The position numbers and the translations under genes are program-made. This document shows, one piece after another, positions 9,024-16,365 of a stretch of 64,000 bases of DNA (positions are counted from its first letter, which is position 1; each line of letters opens with the position of its first letter). Source of the stretch: UBA2779 sp965232615 (lineage in GTDB: Bacteria; Spirochaetota; Spirochaetia; DSM-2461). The DNA lies in assembly GCA_965232615.1 (NCBI GenBank), contig OZ246985.1, positions 1,240,001 through 1,304,000 of the forward strand. Direction: 5' to 3'. The notes below the pieces were generated by a model. That model did no database searches and was not told the origin of the DNA. It worked only from the letters and a program-made list of their open reading frames with translations.

Positions 9024-9051
9024 TTGACACAGCACCATCATATTGTTTAAC
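9024..9051 (+). promoter_or_regulatory. Candidate sigma-70 promoter for the serine tRNA genes
   Basis: TTGACA at 9024-9029, a 16-base spacer and TTTAAC at 9046-9051. It ends 16 bases before tRNA-Ser(TGA). The -35 is perfect; the -10 is weaker. Confidence 0.5.
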
Positions 9052-9067
9052 GTGCAGACTTGAAACA

Positions 9068-9152
9068 GGAGGGGTGACCGAGCGGTTTATGGAGCCGGTC
9101 TTGAAAACCGGTGTAGGGCAACTTACCGTGGGTTCGAATCCCACCCCCTCCG
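9068..9152 (+). tRNA. tRNA-Ser, anticodon TGA
   Basis: The acceptor stem GGAGGGG/CCCCTCC closes with discriminator G. The anticodon arm CCGGTCTTGAAAACCGG exposes TGA, a long variable arm is present, as expected for class II serine tRNAs, and the T loop is GGTTCGAATCC. CCA is not encoded. It decodes UCA and related UCN codons. Confidence 0.95.
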
Positions 9153-9196
9153 TTACCTGGAGGTGCACACAGGGTTTCTCAGGATTATAGATTTCG

Positions 9197-9283
9197 GGAG
9201 AGGTGCGAGAGCGGCTGAATCGGGCTCCCTGCTAAGGAGTTGTGTGGGTGACTGCACCGTGGGTTCGAATCCCACCCTCTCCG
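9197..9283 (+). tRNA. tRNA-Ser, anticodon GCT
   Basis: The acceptor stem GGAGAGG/CCTCTCC has discriminator G. The anticodon arm CTCCCTGCTAAGGAG gives GCT (AGC/AGU codons). A long variable arm and a standard T loop are present. CCA is not encoded. It lies 44 bases after tRNA-Ser(TGA) and is probably cotranscribed with it. Confidence 0.95.
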
Positions 9284-9293
9284 TTTTTCTGTA

Positions 9294-9895
9294 GGCAACC
9301 TCTAAAAAACCGTTTTTGGAATTTGGCGCACCTGCTTAAGTTTTTTCTTGATGCAAGGAAGCGTTTGGCGGTGCGTTCCTCGGAGCTTTGCTCCTGCGGT
9401 ACGCACCTGATGCGTTTGGCGGTGCGTTCCTCGGAGCTTTGCTCCTGCGGTACGCACCTGATGCGTTTGGCGGTGCGTTCCTCGGAGCTTTGCTCCTGCG
9501 GTACGCACCTGATGCGTTTGGCGGTGCGTTCCTCGGAGCTTTGCTCCTGTGGTACGCACCTGATGCGTTTGGCGGTGCGTTCCTCGGAGCTTTGCTCCTG
9601 TGGTACGCACCTGATGCGTTTGGCGGTGCGTTCCTCGGAGCTTTGCTCCTGCGGTACGCACCTGATGCGTTTGGCGGTGCGTTCCTCGGAGCTTTGCTCC
9701 TGTGGTACGCACCTGATGCGTTTGGCGGTGCGTTCCTCGGAGCTTTGCTCCTGCGGTACGCACCTGATGCGTTTGGCGGTGCGTTCCTCGGAGCTTTGCT
9801 CCTGCGGTACGCACCTGATTACGTGAGCATTTTGACAATACAGCAGCGAGGAAACAGATCAAGCAAAAACGAAATAAGGTTTTTTAGAGGTGCCC
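9294..9895 (+). repeat. Hairpin-cassette repeat element with nine tandem 51-bp cassettes
   Basis: The left end is GGCAACCTCTAAAAAACC (9294) and the right end GGTTTTTTAGAGGTGCCC (to 9895). Between them, 9361-9819 is exactly nine copies of a 51-base unit starting GCGTTTGGCGGTGCGTTCCT. Copies differ only at one position: units 4, 5 and 7 have TGTGGT where the others have TGCGGT, in the internal loop of the predicted hairpin. The near-identity suggests recent expansion. Long open frames on both strands here are artefacts of the 51-base period. Confidence 0.9.
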
Positions 9896-9908
9896 TGTAA
9901 GAAATCAT

Positions 9909-9982
9909 GTGCCCTTAGCTCAGTTGGATAGAGTGTCAGGTTGCGGACCTGAAGGTCGGAGGTTCGAGTCCTCCAGGGCATA
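9909..9982 (+). tRNA. tRNA-Arg, anticodon GCG
   Basis: Acceptor stem GTGCCCT/AGGGCAT (first pair G-U), D arm GCTCAGTTGGATAGAGT, anticodon stem TCAGG/CCTGA around loop TTGCGGA (anticodon GCG), T arm GGAGGTTCGAGTCCTCC, discriminator A, no encoded CCA. Most bacteria read CGU/CGC with an ACG anticodon edited to inosine, so GCG is less usual. Confidence 0.92.
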
Positions 9983-9985
9983 ATG

Positions 9986-10072
9986 GGAGAGATGCGAGAG
10001 CGGTTGAATCGGACGGACTCGAAATCCGTTGTACCGTTTACGGTACCCAGGGTTCGAATCCCTGTCTCTCCG
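9986..10072 (+). tRNA. tRNA-Ser, anticodon CGA
   Basis: Acceptor stem GGAGAGA/TCTCTCC with discriminator G. The anticodon arm GGACTCGAAATCC gives CGA (UCG codon). The long variable arm (GTACCGTTTACGGTAC) forms a perfect stem. It lies only 3 bases after tRNA-Arg, so both come from one transcript. Confidence 0.95.
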
Positions 10073-10222
10073 TCATTAGAAACAGAAAGCTTTTCTATAG
10101 AAGGTTTGGAAACTCTAAAATCCCCAGAAGCAATGGGGTTTTGAACAAAGCCTATTGACTCTGATGCCCCCAGAAGCTCGTCTTTCTGTGTTCCTTCGTC
10201 TCCTGTAAAAACCAAATCTTTA
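10073..10222 (-). other. Unassigned spacer with a short minus-strand open frame
   Basis: About 50 codons are open on the minus strand (LVFTGDEGTQKDELLGASE and onward) and run into the antisense of tRNA-Ser(CGA). The first part looks protein-like, but there is no start signal, and the continuation across tRNA genes is meaningless. I treat it as a possible gene remnant, not a gene. Confidence 0.2.
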
Positions 10223-10379
10223 GGCAACCTCCAAAAAACATTTTTGGAATTTGGCGCAATGGCGGTGCGTTCCTCGGGCTACGCCCTGCGGTACGCACCT
10301 GTTTACGTGAGAATTTTGACAACGCAGTAGCGGCAGAAAAGATCGAGTCAAGAACTCAATGGGTTTTTTAGAGGTGCCC
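10223..10379 (+). repeat. Hairpin-cassette repeat element, variant single cassette
   Basis: 157 bp, left end GGCAACCTCCAAAAAACA, right end GGGTTTTTTAGAGGTGCCC. Its single cassette has the inner hairpin GGGC-TAC-GCCC instead of GGAGC-TTT-GCTCC, while the outer arms GGTGCGT/ACGCACC are unchanged. Complementarity is therefore preserved despite base changes. Confidence 0.85.
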
Positions 10380-10632
10380 TTCGGTAATATATCAAACAAA
10401 ACGTTTCCAGTTGACTTGCAATTCGAGTTGATTGACTTTATACTCTGTATTATCAAAGCGGGTTTCTTTTTGTTTGTTATTTTTTTTCATGTAAATATTT
10501 TAGAGGTCCCATTAACATGAGAAACCTGCTTTGTGTCAAATTATTGGTGAGAAATAGGGGCAAGGATTGTAAAGGGGAGCAGAAAGGGATTTTTAGAGGT
10601 TCCCCAAATTTAACTCTTCATGGAGGTAAATC
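10380..10632. other. Intergenic stretch with two solo repeat ends
   Basis: No gene is supported here. TTTTAGAGGTCCC (about 10499-10511) and TTTTTAGAGGTTCCCC (about 10591-10606) are isolated copies of the repeat-element right end, probably deletion scars. A TTGACT (10411) and a TATACT (10439) occur but are 22 bases apart, too far for a convincing promoter. The GGAGG at 10621-10626 is a good ribosome-binding site for the ATG at 10633. Confidence 0.4.
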
Positions 10633-11821
10633 ATGACCAGGATTGTTGGATACAATCTTCTGAAAAGGCATTCGTACTATACGTTGGTACGATTTTATTG
10701 ACGGGATGCGGCTCCCCGGCGGAATCGAAATCCTCGGAGGCGAACATAAGCGTGCTGACCCTCACAATCGGAGGCAAGGAGTATTTGCTTGATTTTGTAG
10801 GCGGCAATACCGCCATGATTGAACTGCCTACCAGAGGAAACACTCAGGAGACGGTAACGGTTGCCAGTGTTACCCTCTCTGCGGGGGGGCTACTGGGGTG
10901 GCACAAGGAGATATTTTACCGGTAAGTAACGGTCAGATTAGCATCACCGTTACCGCCGAGGATGGTACGACATCTGTGGATTACACAATCACTTTGAGCG
11001 CTGCTTTCCAGGTTGCTTCAATACCAAAGTCAAATGATGACACACAAAGACGCTTCCATTATGTTTTGTTCAATATCTCTTCGCTGGATAGCGCTAATGA
11101 TGGCCGCTACAAACTAGCCCTGAAAGCACAAGGGACTGCAGCTCCTACCGTCCAGGAGATAACAGATGGTGTTGGGGTGTGGAGACGCTTAAAAGCGCAA
11201 ACAAAGCGTGTTATGCTGTCCTACACAATAGATTCAAATATAAAAACATTCACCGAATCGAACCTTGGTAAAACACGCCTTCATGGCGGCGGGGTGGAAG
11301 GCGCGTCCGATGGTTCAACTTACAACATAGACTCTATGTTTTTGCGTCCTGGCTTATCCTACACGCTTTACGCTTTTAAAGAAGGAGGGAGCAGTGTATT
11401 AGCACTTGAGGATTTTTCTACCGATGTTTTTGATGCCAATGCCACCTGGCCAATTCCTCAAGATACATTTCACGATACAGTGTTTTCCGGGGAATTTACC
11501 TATAGTGCAGATGATCCGGTTTTTATCTTTCCTATAGCTTTTCTTGGATATAATATTACCTATGATGTTACCGGTAGTAATAAAATTAGTGTGTTTCGAT
11601 TGGCTTTTCATACCGGTAAGCTTACTCTATCAGTGGGAAAAAAAGAAACATTTTTGGTACCATCTGAGGGAACCGATGGGACTCGCTATCTTAGTTTAGA
11701 TTCAAGAGATATCGCTCTTGGATATTTAGCATTACCTAAAAGTTGGCTAGGTACTGGTCAATCACTAACTCTTGCCGCATATTCAAATCTAGCTGAAATA
11801 ACGCTTGTAGAAGATCAATAG
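10633..11821 (+). pseudogene. Lipoprotein with cadherin-like beta-sandwich domain, frameshifted
   Basis: ATG 10633, after GGAGGTAAATC, begins a plausible signal peptide, but a lipobox (ILLTGCGS) is reached only in another frame, so a shift is needed between about 10660 and 10700. That second frame holds ISVLTLTIGGKEYLLDF up to VASVTLSAG, the first half of a bacterial cadherin-like domain. A further shift at the G7 run near 10880-10888 joins it to the third frame (QISITVTAEDGTTSVDYTITLS), which completes the domain and continues about 270 residues of unknown, probably beta-rich sequence to the stop at 11821. Likely a surface or periplasmic lipoprotein, either decayed or affected by homopolymer errors. 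An open frame from 10898 represents only the C-terminal part. Confidence 0.65.
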
Positions 11822-11841
11822 CCATATTCTTTAAGTTTAAA

Positions 11842-12064
11842 GGTGCCTCTAAAAAAGTTGCAAAAATGCTAAAAAAGCATAGTGCAAACATTCTTACATC
11901 TGTCCAACACAGGGGAACCAACGCATTCTCGGAAGGAAGAAACAGTGTGATCCAGCATATAAAAGCAACCGCCAGAGGATTCAGGAATTTTGAAAATTTC
12001 AGAATAGCGATACTTTTTCACTGCGGAAAATTGGATATGTATCCATAGGAAAGTTGGAAGAGCC
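11842..12064 (+). mobile_element. ISL3-family insertion sequence remnant (transposase C-terminus and right end)
   Basis: The frame through 12048 reads KKVAKMLKKHSANIL, then GTNAFSEGRNSVIQHIKATA and RGFRNFENFRIAILFHCGKL, the characteristic C-terminus of ISL3 transposases. The sequence GTTGGAAGAGCC at 12053-12064 is the inverse of GGCTCTTCCAAC, a typical ISL3 terminal repeat. The rest of the transposase and the left end are missing. A solo end of the other repeat family (GGTGCCTCTAAAAAAG) sits at the truncation point near 11842-11857, so the deletion may have involved it. Confidence 0.72.
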
Positions 12065-12172
12065 TGGATTAAAAAAGGCAATGGGGACCGTTCCATGAAA
12101 TCTGCTGCTCGGATTATGGACAATTCGGGGGTTCCCCCCAGAGCCGGAGATTGGTACACTGCTCATCAATAG
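12065..12172 (+). pseudogene. 3' fragment of an unidentified gene next to the IS scar
   Basis: Starting at the base after the IS end, 35 codons are open to TAG at 12170-12172 and read MKSAARIMDNSGVPPRAGDW near their middle. This looks like the tail of a gene cut by the insertion, lying 18 bases before cysD. I do not recognise it, and it may have belonged to the sulfur cluster downstream. Confidence 0.3.
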
Positions 12173-12190
12173 TAACTGAGAAGTGATATT

Positions 12191-13072
12191 ATGGATCGAA
12201 TTATACAACTTGAGAGTCTTGGTATTCATATACTTCGGGAAGCATATGCTAATTTCACCAATCTCTGTATGCTGTGGTCAATTGGAAAAGACTCTACAGT
12301 ACTCCTGTGGTTAGCCCGCAAGGCCTTCCATGGCCATGTTCCTTTTCCCCTGGTTCACATTGATACGCATTACAAGATTCCTGAGATGATTGAATACAGG
12401 GACAGGCTTACCCGTGAGTGGCATCTACCGATGGTTTATGGCGAGAACAGAGCCGCTCTTGAAGCCAGGCAAACCTTTCCCGATGGCAATGTCGACCGTA
12501 TCACCTGCTGCCGTCTGCTCAAGTCAGAAGCTCTCAGGAACACTCTGAACGGTACATGGCCGCGGTATCGATACAATCATCAGGATGGAGAATATCAGGT
12601 GGACAAGGATACAGAAGCCTATACCGGAGTCATTGTGGGGGTAAGGTCGGATGAGGAGGGATCCCGGTCCAAGGAAAGATACTTCTCTCCCCGGGATACG
12701 GAGAATATCTGGGAGGTGGAAGATCAACCTCCAGAGTTCTGGAACCAATTCAAAACAGATTTTGCTCCGGATACTCATATCCGTATTCATCCCCTGCTGG
12801 ATTGGACTGAAGCGAATATCTGGGAATATATTGAACGTGAATCTATTGCAACCGTTTCCCTCTACTACGATCAGGGAGATGGTCGGCGGTATAGATCCCT
12901 TGGGTGTGGACCCTGTACTAATGCGGTGAAATCCAACGCAAAAAATGTTCAGGACATCATCAGCGAGTTGAAGTCAGGTCGATTTTCCAATATTGCCGAG
13001 CGTTCAGGACGGGCCCAGGACAAAGAAGATGGCGGAGGACTGGAAACACTTCGCCGTGAAGGTTATATGTAG
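12191..13072 (+). CDS. cysD: Sulfate adenylyltransferase subunit 2 (CysD)
   Basis: Catalyses ATP + sulfate to adenosine 5'-phosphosulfate (APS) together with the GTPase CysN. The 293-aa protein has the ATP-pyrophosphatase PP-loop LWSIGKDSTVLLWLARKA, the conserved HIDTHYKIPEMIEYRD, and the C-terminal LGCGPCTNAV block (consensus LGCYPLTGAV, so slightly divergent). The start ATG follows GAGAAG. Its stop overlaps the cysN start by one base, indicating translational coupling. It is the first intact gene of the putative sulfonate cluster, immediately after an IS scar. Confidence 0.93.
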   Translation: MDRIIQLESLGIHILREAYANFTNLCMLWSIGKDSTVLLWLARKAFHGHVPFPLVHIDTHYKIPEMIEYRDRLTREWHLPMVYGENRAALEARQTFPDGNVDRITCCRLLKSEALRNTLNGTWPRYRYNHQDGEYQVDKDTEAYTGVIVGVRSDEEGSRSKERYFSPRDTENIWEVEDQPPEFWNQFKTDFAPDTHIRIHPLLDWTEANIWEYIERESIATVSLYYDQGDGRRYRSLGCGPCTNAVKSNAKNVQDIISELKSGRFSNIAERSGRAQDKEDGGGLETLRREGYM

Positions 13073-14868
13073 TGACCGAACAGATGAATGTGGTTATCAC
13101 GGGCCATGTTGACCACGGAAAGAGTACTGTAATCGGCCGCTTGATGGCGGATACAAACAGTTTACCGGATGGAAAACTCGAACAGGTACAGGCTTCATGC
13201 CGCCGGAACTCAAAACCCTTTGAATATGCCTTCCTACTGGATGCCCTCAAAGATGAACAGAGTCAGGGTATAACGATTGATTCGGCCCGGGTCTTCTTCA
13301 ACACGAAAAAGCGTCACTACATCATAATCGATGCCCCTGGCCATATTGAATTCCTGAAAAACATGGTAACAGGAGCAGCCAGGGCGGAGGCTGCCTTTCT
13401 CTGCATTGATGCTCATGAAGGAGTGCAGGAAAACTCAAGGCGGCATGGGTACCTCTTATCCATGCTTGGTATCAAGCAGATATGTGTTCTGGTGAACAAG
13501 ATGGATCTTGTAGACTACGATTCCAGAACCTTCAAATCTGTTGTTAGGAAATTCTCCCGGTTCTTACGGAATATCAATATGAGGAATGTTCCGTTTATAC
13601 CGGTTTCCGGCATGAACGGAGATAATATTACAACCATCAGCAAGGCAATGCCATGGTGGGATGGACATACGGTTCTTTCTCTCATCGATTCATTTCAAAA
13701 GGAAGAGGTTCCATTGAACATGCCCTTCCGCATGCCGGTTCAGGGAGTGTATAAGTTCACAGCACTGGGAGATAAACGTCGCATTGTTGCCGGTACGGTT
13801 TCTTCGGGAACTCTTAATAAAGGTGATGAGATTGTCTTTTATCCATCGGGAAAGAGAAGTCATATAGCCAGTATCGAGGAATTTCCTGACAAAAAAATCG
13901 AAAGAGTTGGAGCAGGTGAAGCAGCGGGTTTCACTTTGACCGAACAGATCTACATCAAGCGTGGAGATCTTGCCGCAAAGTCAGATGAAAAACCCCCACT
14001 GTCCGGGAACTTGATCAGGGTTAATCTCTTCTGGCTTGGCAAAAGACCTCTGGTCCGGGATCGGGAGTATTTCCTTAAAACAGGTACTGAGCGAGTCCGA
14101 ATGCAGTTGGTGGATACTATGAAAGTGATTGATGCTTCCAATCTTAATACTGATGGAATGAAGAAGATGGTTGAGCGTCATGATGTGGCGGACTGTGTTC
14201 TTACGACCCAGCGTCCTATCGCTTTTGATCTGGTCGAAGATTTCCCCCAGACCAGCCGTTTTGTTATTGTCGATGGGTATGAAATTGCCGGAGGCGGCAT
14301 TATTAATCAGTCTCTCCGGGGAAGAATAGCCCAGTACAGAGACCAGGTTATGAGTCGGAACCTGAAATGGGATGTGGGCAATATTACCAGAGTGAGTCGA
14401 AGCGAGAAGTATGGACATCAATCAGCCCTGATTCTTGTTGGAGGACCTGAGGACAGGCGCAAGGCAAATTTTGCAAGAACTGTTGAAGAATGGCTTTTTA
14501 ACCTTGGAACCAAGGTGTACTACCTTGGAGTTCAGAATGTTCTGGCTGGCCTGGAATCTGATCTGGTTGTAAAAAGAGATGCCATTTACCCCAAGAACAG
14601 GGATGAAATGATACGCCGCCTTGCTGAGTTGAGCAATATTCTTGTGGATGCCGGCATTGTTCTGGTGGCAACAGTCTCTGAATTGAGTCAGGAAGAACAG
14701 GAGATTTTTACAGCTTCTGTTTCTCCAGTATCTGTTTTCACTATCTGGGTTGGCTCTACAGAGGGCTCTGCCGTGAATGCGGATTATACAATCGAGAAGA
14801 CGGAGACTGCTCCCGATCATCTGGATCCTGTGATGGATCTTCTTAAAGAGAAAGGAATTGGAATATGA
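13072..14868 (+). CDS. cysN: Sulfate adenylyltransferase subunit 1 (CysN) with degenerate APS-kinase-like domain
   Basis: GTP hydrolysis by CysN drives APS formation by CysD. G1 is GHVDHGKST (11-19), G3 DAPGH (87-91) and G4 NKMD (142-145), followed by EF-Tu-like beta-barrel domains to about residue 435. Residues 441-598 align with the APS kinase CysC of CysNC fusions (NVLAGLESDLVV, then IYPKNRDEMIRRLAELSNIL and VDAGIVLVAT). The kinase P-loop GxxGxGKS/T is replaced by VGGPEDRRKA (456-465), so phosphorylation of APS is unlikely. The GTG start overlaps cysD, and cysteate synthase begins 4 bases before this stop. Confidence 0.88.
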   Translation: MTEQMNVVITGHVDHGKSTVIGRLMADTNSLPDGKLEQVQASCRRNSKPFEYAFLLDALKDEQSQGITIDSARVFFNTKKRHYIIIDAPGHIEFLKNMVTGAARAEAAFLCIDAHEGVQENSRRHGYLLSMLGIKQICVLVNKMDLVDYDSRTFKSVVRKFSRFLRNINMRNVPFIPVSGMNGDNITTISKAMPWWDGHTVLSLIDSFQKEEVPLNMPFRMPVQGVYKFTALGDKRRIVAGTVSSGTLNKGDEIVFYPSGKRSHIASIEEFPDKKIERVGAGEAAGFTLTEQIYIKRGDLAAKSDEKPPLSGNLIRVNLFWLGKRPLVRDREYFLKTGTERVRMQLVDTMKVIDASNLNTDGMKKMVERHDVADCVLTTQRPIAFDLVEDFPQTSRFVIVDGYEIAGGGIINQSLRGRIAQYRDQVMSRNLKWDVGNITRVSRSEKYGHQSALILVGGPEDRRKANFARTVEEWLFNLGTKVYYLGVQNVLAGLESDLVVKRDAIYPKNRDEMIRRLAELSNILVDAGIVLVATVSELSQEEQEIFTASVSPVSVFTIWVGSTEGSAVNADYTIEKTETAPDHLDPVMDLLKEKGIGI

Positions 14869-16157
14869 GATTCTCACCAACTTCCTACCAGCTGGTTTCG
14901 ATTGGATCGGGGGAAATCTATTCGGATACCAATGAATGGACTTTGAGTCTTCCTGAAGAATCACCATCCCTGATCAGGGCAGTGTACGAAGTGAAACAAC
15001 TCAATATCAGGAGTGAATTGGAAGGATTATACTGCTTTGCCGATTGGCTTCCTATCAAACGAACACTGCGAGGGGCATCGGTGCCCGTCACGTTCAGAAG
15101 TACAGACCTGGCTGGTGAACTGGGCTTGAATAATCTCTGGATAACTTTCAGTGGGTGGTGGCCGGAGAAGGGTATCACTATGAACACCTGTACTTTTAAG
15201 GAGTGCGAGGCATACACCGTATGTGCCCGTATGGGTGAACACTTTCCCTATGTCCTTGTGGTTGCTTCGGCTGGAAACACAGCAAGAGCTTTCGCGCATG
15301 TGTGTTCAGACAACAACATCCCCCTGTTGCTTTTTGTTCCACAGGATAACACAGGTGATGTCTGGCTGAATAAATCTCCGGCAGATTGTGTGAAGCTTGT
15401 CTGTCCCGCGGCTGGTGGGGATTACTACGATGCGATTCGCATGAGTGAGGCTGCGGTTGCGGGTTCAAATCTATTTATCGCGGAGGGAGGGGCAAAGAAC
15501 ATCGCTCGCCGGGATGGTATGGGAACCACTGTATTATCTGCTGCGGCAATCATTGGTCGTATCCCGGATGTTTACTTCCAGGCAGTGGGGAGTGGAACCG
15601 GGGCCATTGCAGCATGGGAGGCCGCCATGCGTCTGGCTGCCGATGGCCGGTTTGGAAAGAATTCCATGCGGCTTATGGTGAGTCAGAATGAACCATTTAC
15701 ACCTATGGCGGATTCCTGGAATGCAGACAGTCGAAAATTTATTATCAAAGATGATGAATCCGCAAGAAAGCTCGCGGGACAGGTGAATGCGAAGGTTCTC
15801 ACCAATCGACGGCCTCCCTGGACCATCCCCGGCGGTTTGTATGATGCCCTGAAATCCACAGGGGGAGCTGTTCTCACCGCATCCAATGAGGAAGCCTATA
15901 AGGCAGGTGAAAGATTCGCGGAACTGGAAGGTTGTGATATCACTCCGGCAGCTTCTGTGGCCGTGGCTTCCTTGTTCAATGCAGTGAAAATGGGCAGAGT
16001 CAAAAAGGATGAAGTGGTGATGCTCAATATAACAGGTGGTGGAGTCCGTGGAATTAAAAAACATGGAGAACTGCATCACATCATCCCGGAGGAAATACTC
16101 CCATTGGATACTTCCGATGAAAGTATTGTTGATATCTGTGAGAAACTCTTCAACTGA
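14865..16157 (+). CDS. Probable cysteate synthase (threonine synthase paralogue)
   Basis: Fold-type II PLP enzyme. Cysteate synthase makes L-cysteate from O-phospho-L-serine and sulfite. PLP lysine is K112 in TCTFKECEAY; the phosphate and cofactor loops are SAGNT (135-139) and GSGTG (242-246), with NITGGG near residue 400. Blocks such as FSGWWPEKG, YFQAVGSGTG, VLTNRRPPW and GGLYDALK resemble, from memory, the Methanosarcina cysteate synthase (NGYWPEKG, VLTNRTPPY) more than threonine synthases, whose lysine motif is usually followed by D. It lies in one operon with cysD and cysN (4-base overlap). Threonine synthase remains the alternative. Confidence 0.72.
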   Translation: MRFSPTSYQLVSIGSGEIYSDTNEWTLSLPEESPSLIRAVYEVKQLNIRSELEGLYCFADWLPIKRTLRGASVPVTFRSTDLAGELGLNNLWITFSGWWPEKGITMNTCTFKECEAYTVCARMGEHFPYVLVVASAGNTARAFAHVCSDNNIPLLLFVPQDNTGDVWLNKSPADCVKLVCPAAGGDYYDAIRMSEAAVAGSNLFIAEGGAKNIARRDGMGTTVLSAAAIIGRIPDVYFQAVGSGTGAIAAWEAAMRLAADGRFGKNSMRLMVSQNEPFTPMADSWNADSRKFIIKDDESARKLAGQVNAKVLTNRRPPWTIPGGLYDALKSTGGAVLTASNEEAYKAGERFAELEGCDITPAASVAVASLFNAVKMGRVKKDEVVMLNITGGGVRGIKKHGELHHIIPEEILPLDTSDESIVDICEKLFN

Positions 16158-16365
16158 AATCAATATTTCATGTATAGTGCAGTTGTAATATGTCGATTGA
16201 AACTGTATCGGTAATTGTCCCTGATATTGGATGCATGGGGGTTTGTTCGATAAGTATCGGTCAGGAGTAAATGCCTGTTGTTGATGAAGGGGGAACTGAC
16301 TGGAAGGATGTCGCTGAATACAATCTGCAGGCGAGCTCAACCAGCTGATGAGTATTGGAGATTAA
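16158..16365 (+). other. Spacer with two short in-frame peptides before the oxoamine synthase
   Basis: 208 bases without a recognised gene. From ATG 16190 a 26-codon frame (MSIETVSVIVPDIGCMG) ends at TAA and is followed directly in the same frame by ATG 16271 and 25 codons (MPVVDEGGTDWKDVAEY) to TGA. VPDIG and VVDEG faintly recall lipoyl domains, but this is too short to call. The spacer ends in ATTGGAGATTAA, which supplies the ribosome-binding site for the gene at 16366. Confidence 0.25.

Noticed and set aside
9361..9819. Possible CRISPR array
   Set aside because: The units are contiguous and almost identical, with no variable spacers and no cas genes nearby.
9242..9862. Long open frames on both strands across the nine-unit array, looking like repeat proteins
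   Set aside because: They arise from a stop-free 51-bp unit, one of them runs out of a tRNA gene, and similar frames occur over every array regardless of strand.
9859..10227. A 122-codon minus-strand frame
   Set aside because: Most of it is antisense to tRNA-Ser and tRNA-Arg; GETGIRTLGTVNGTTDFES is a familiar artefact of serine tRNA.
14865..16157. Annotation as ordinary threonine synthase
   Set aside because: The blocks FSGWWPEKG, TFKECEAY and VLTNRRPPW, and the cysDN operon context, fit cysteate synthase better; kept as the stated alternative.
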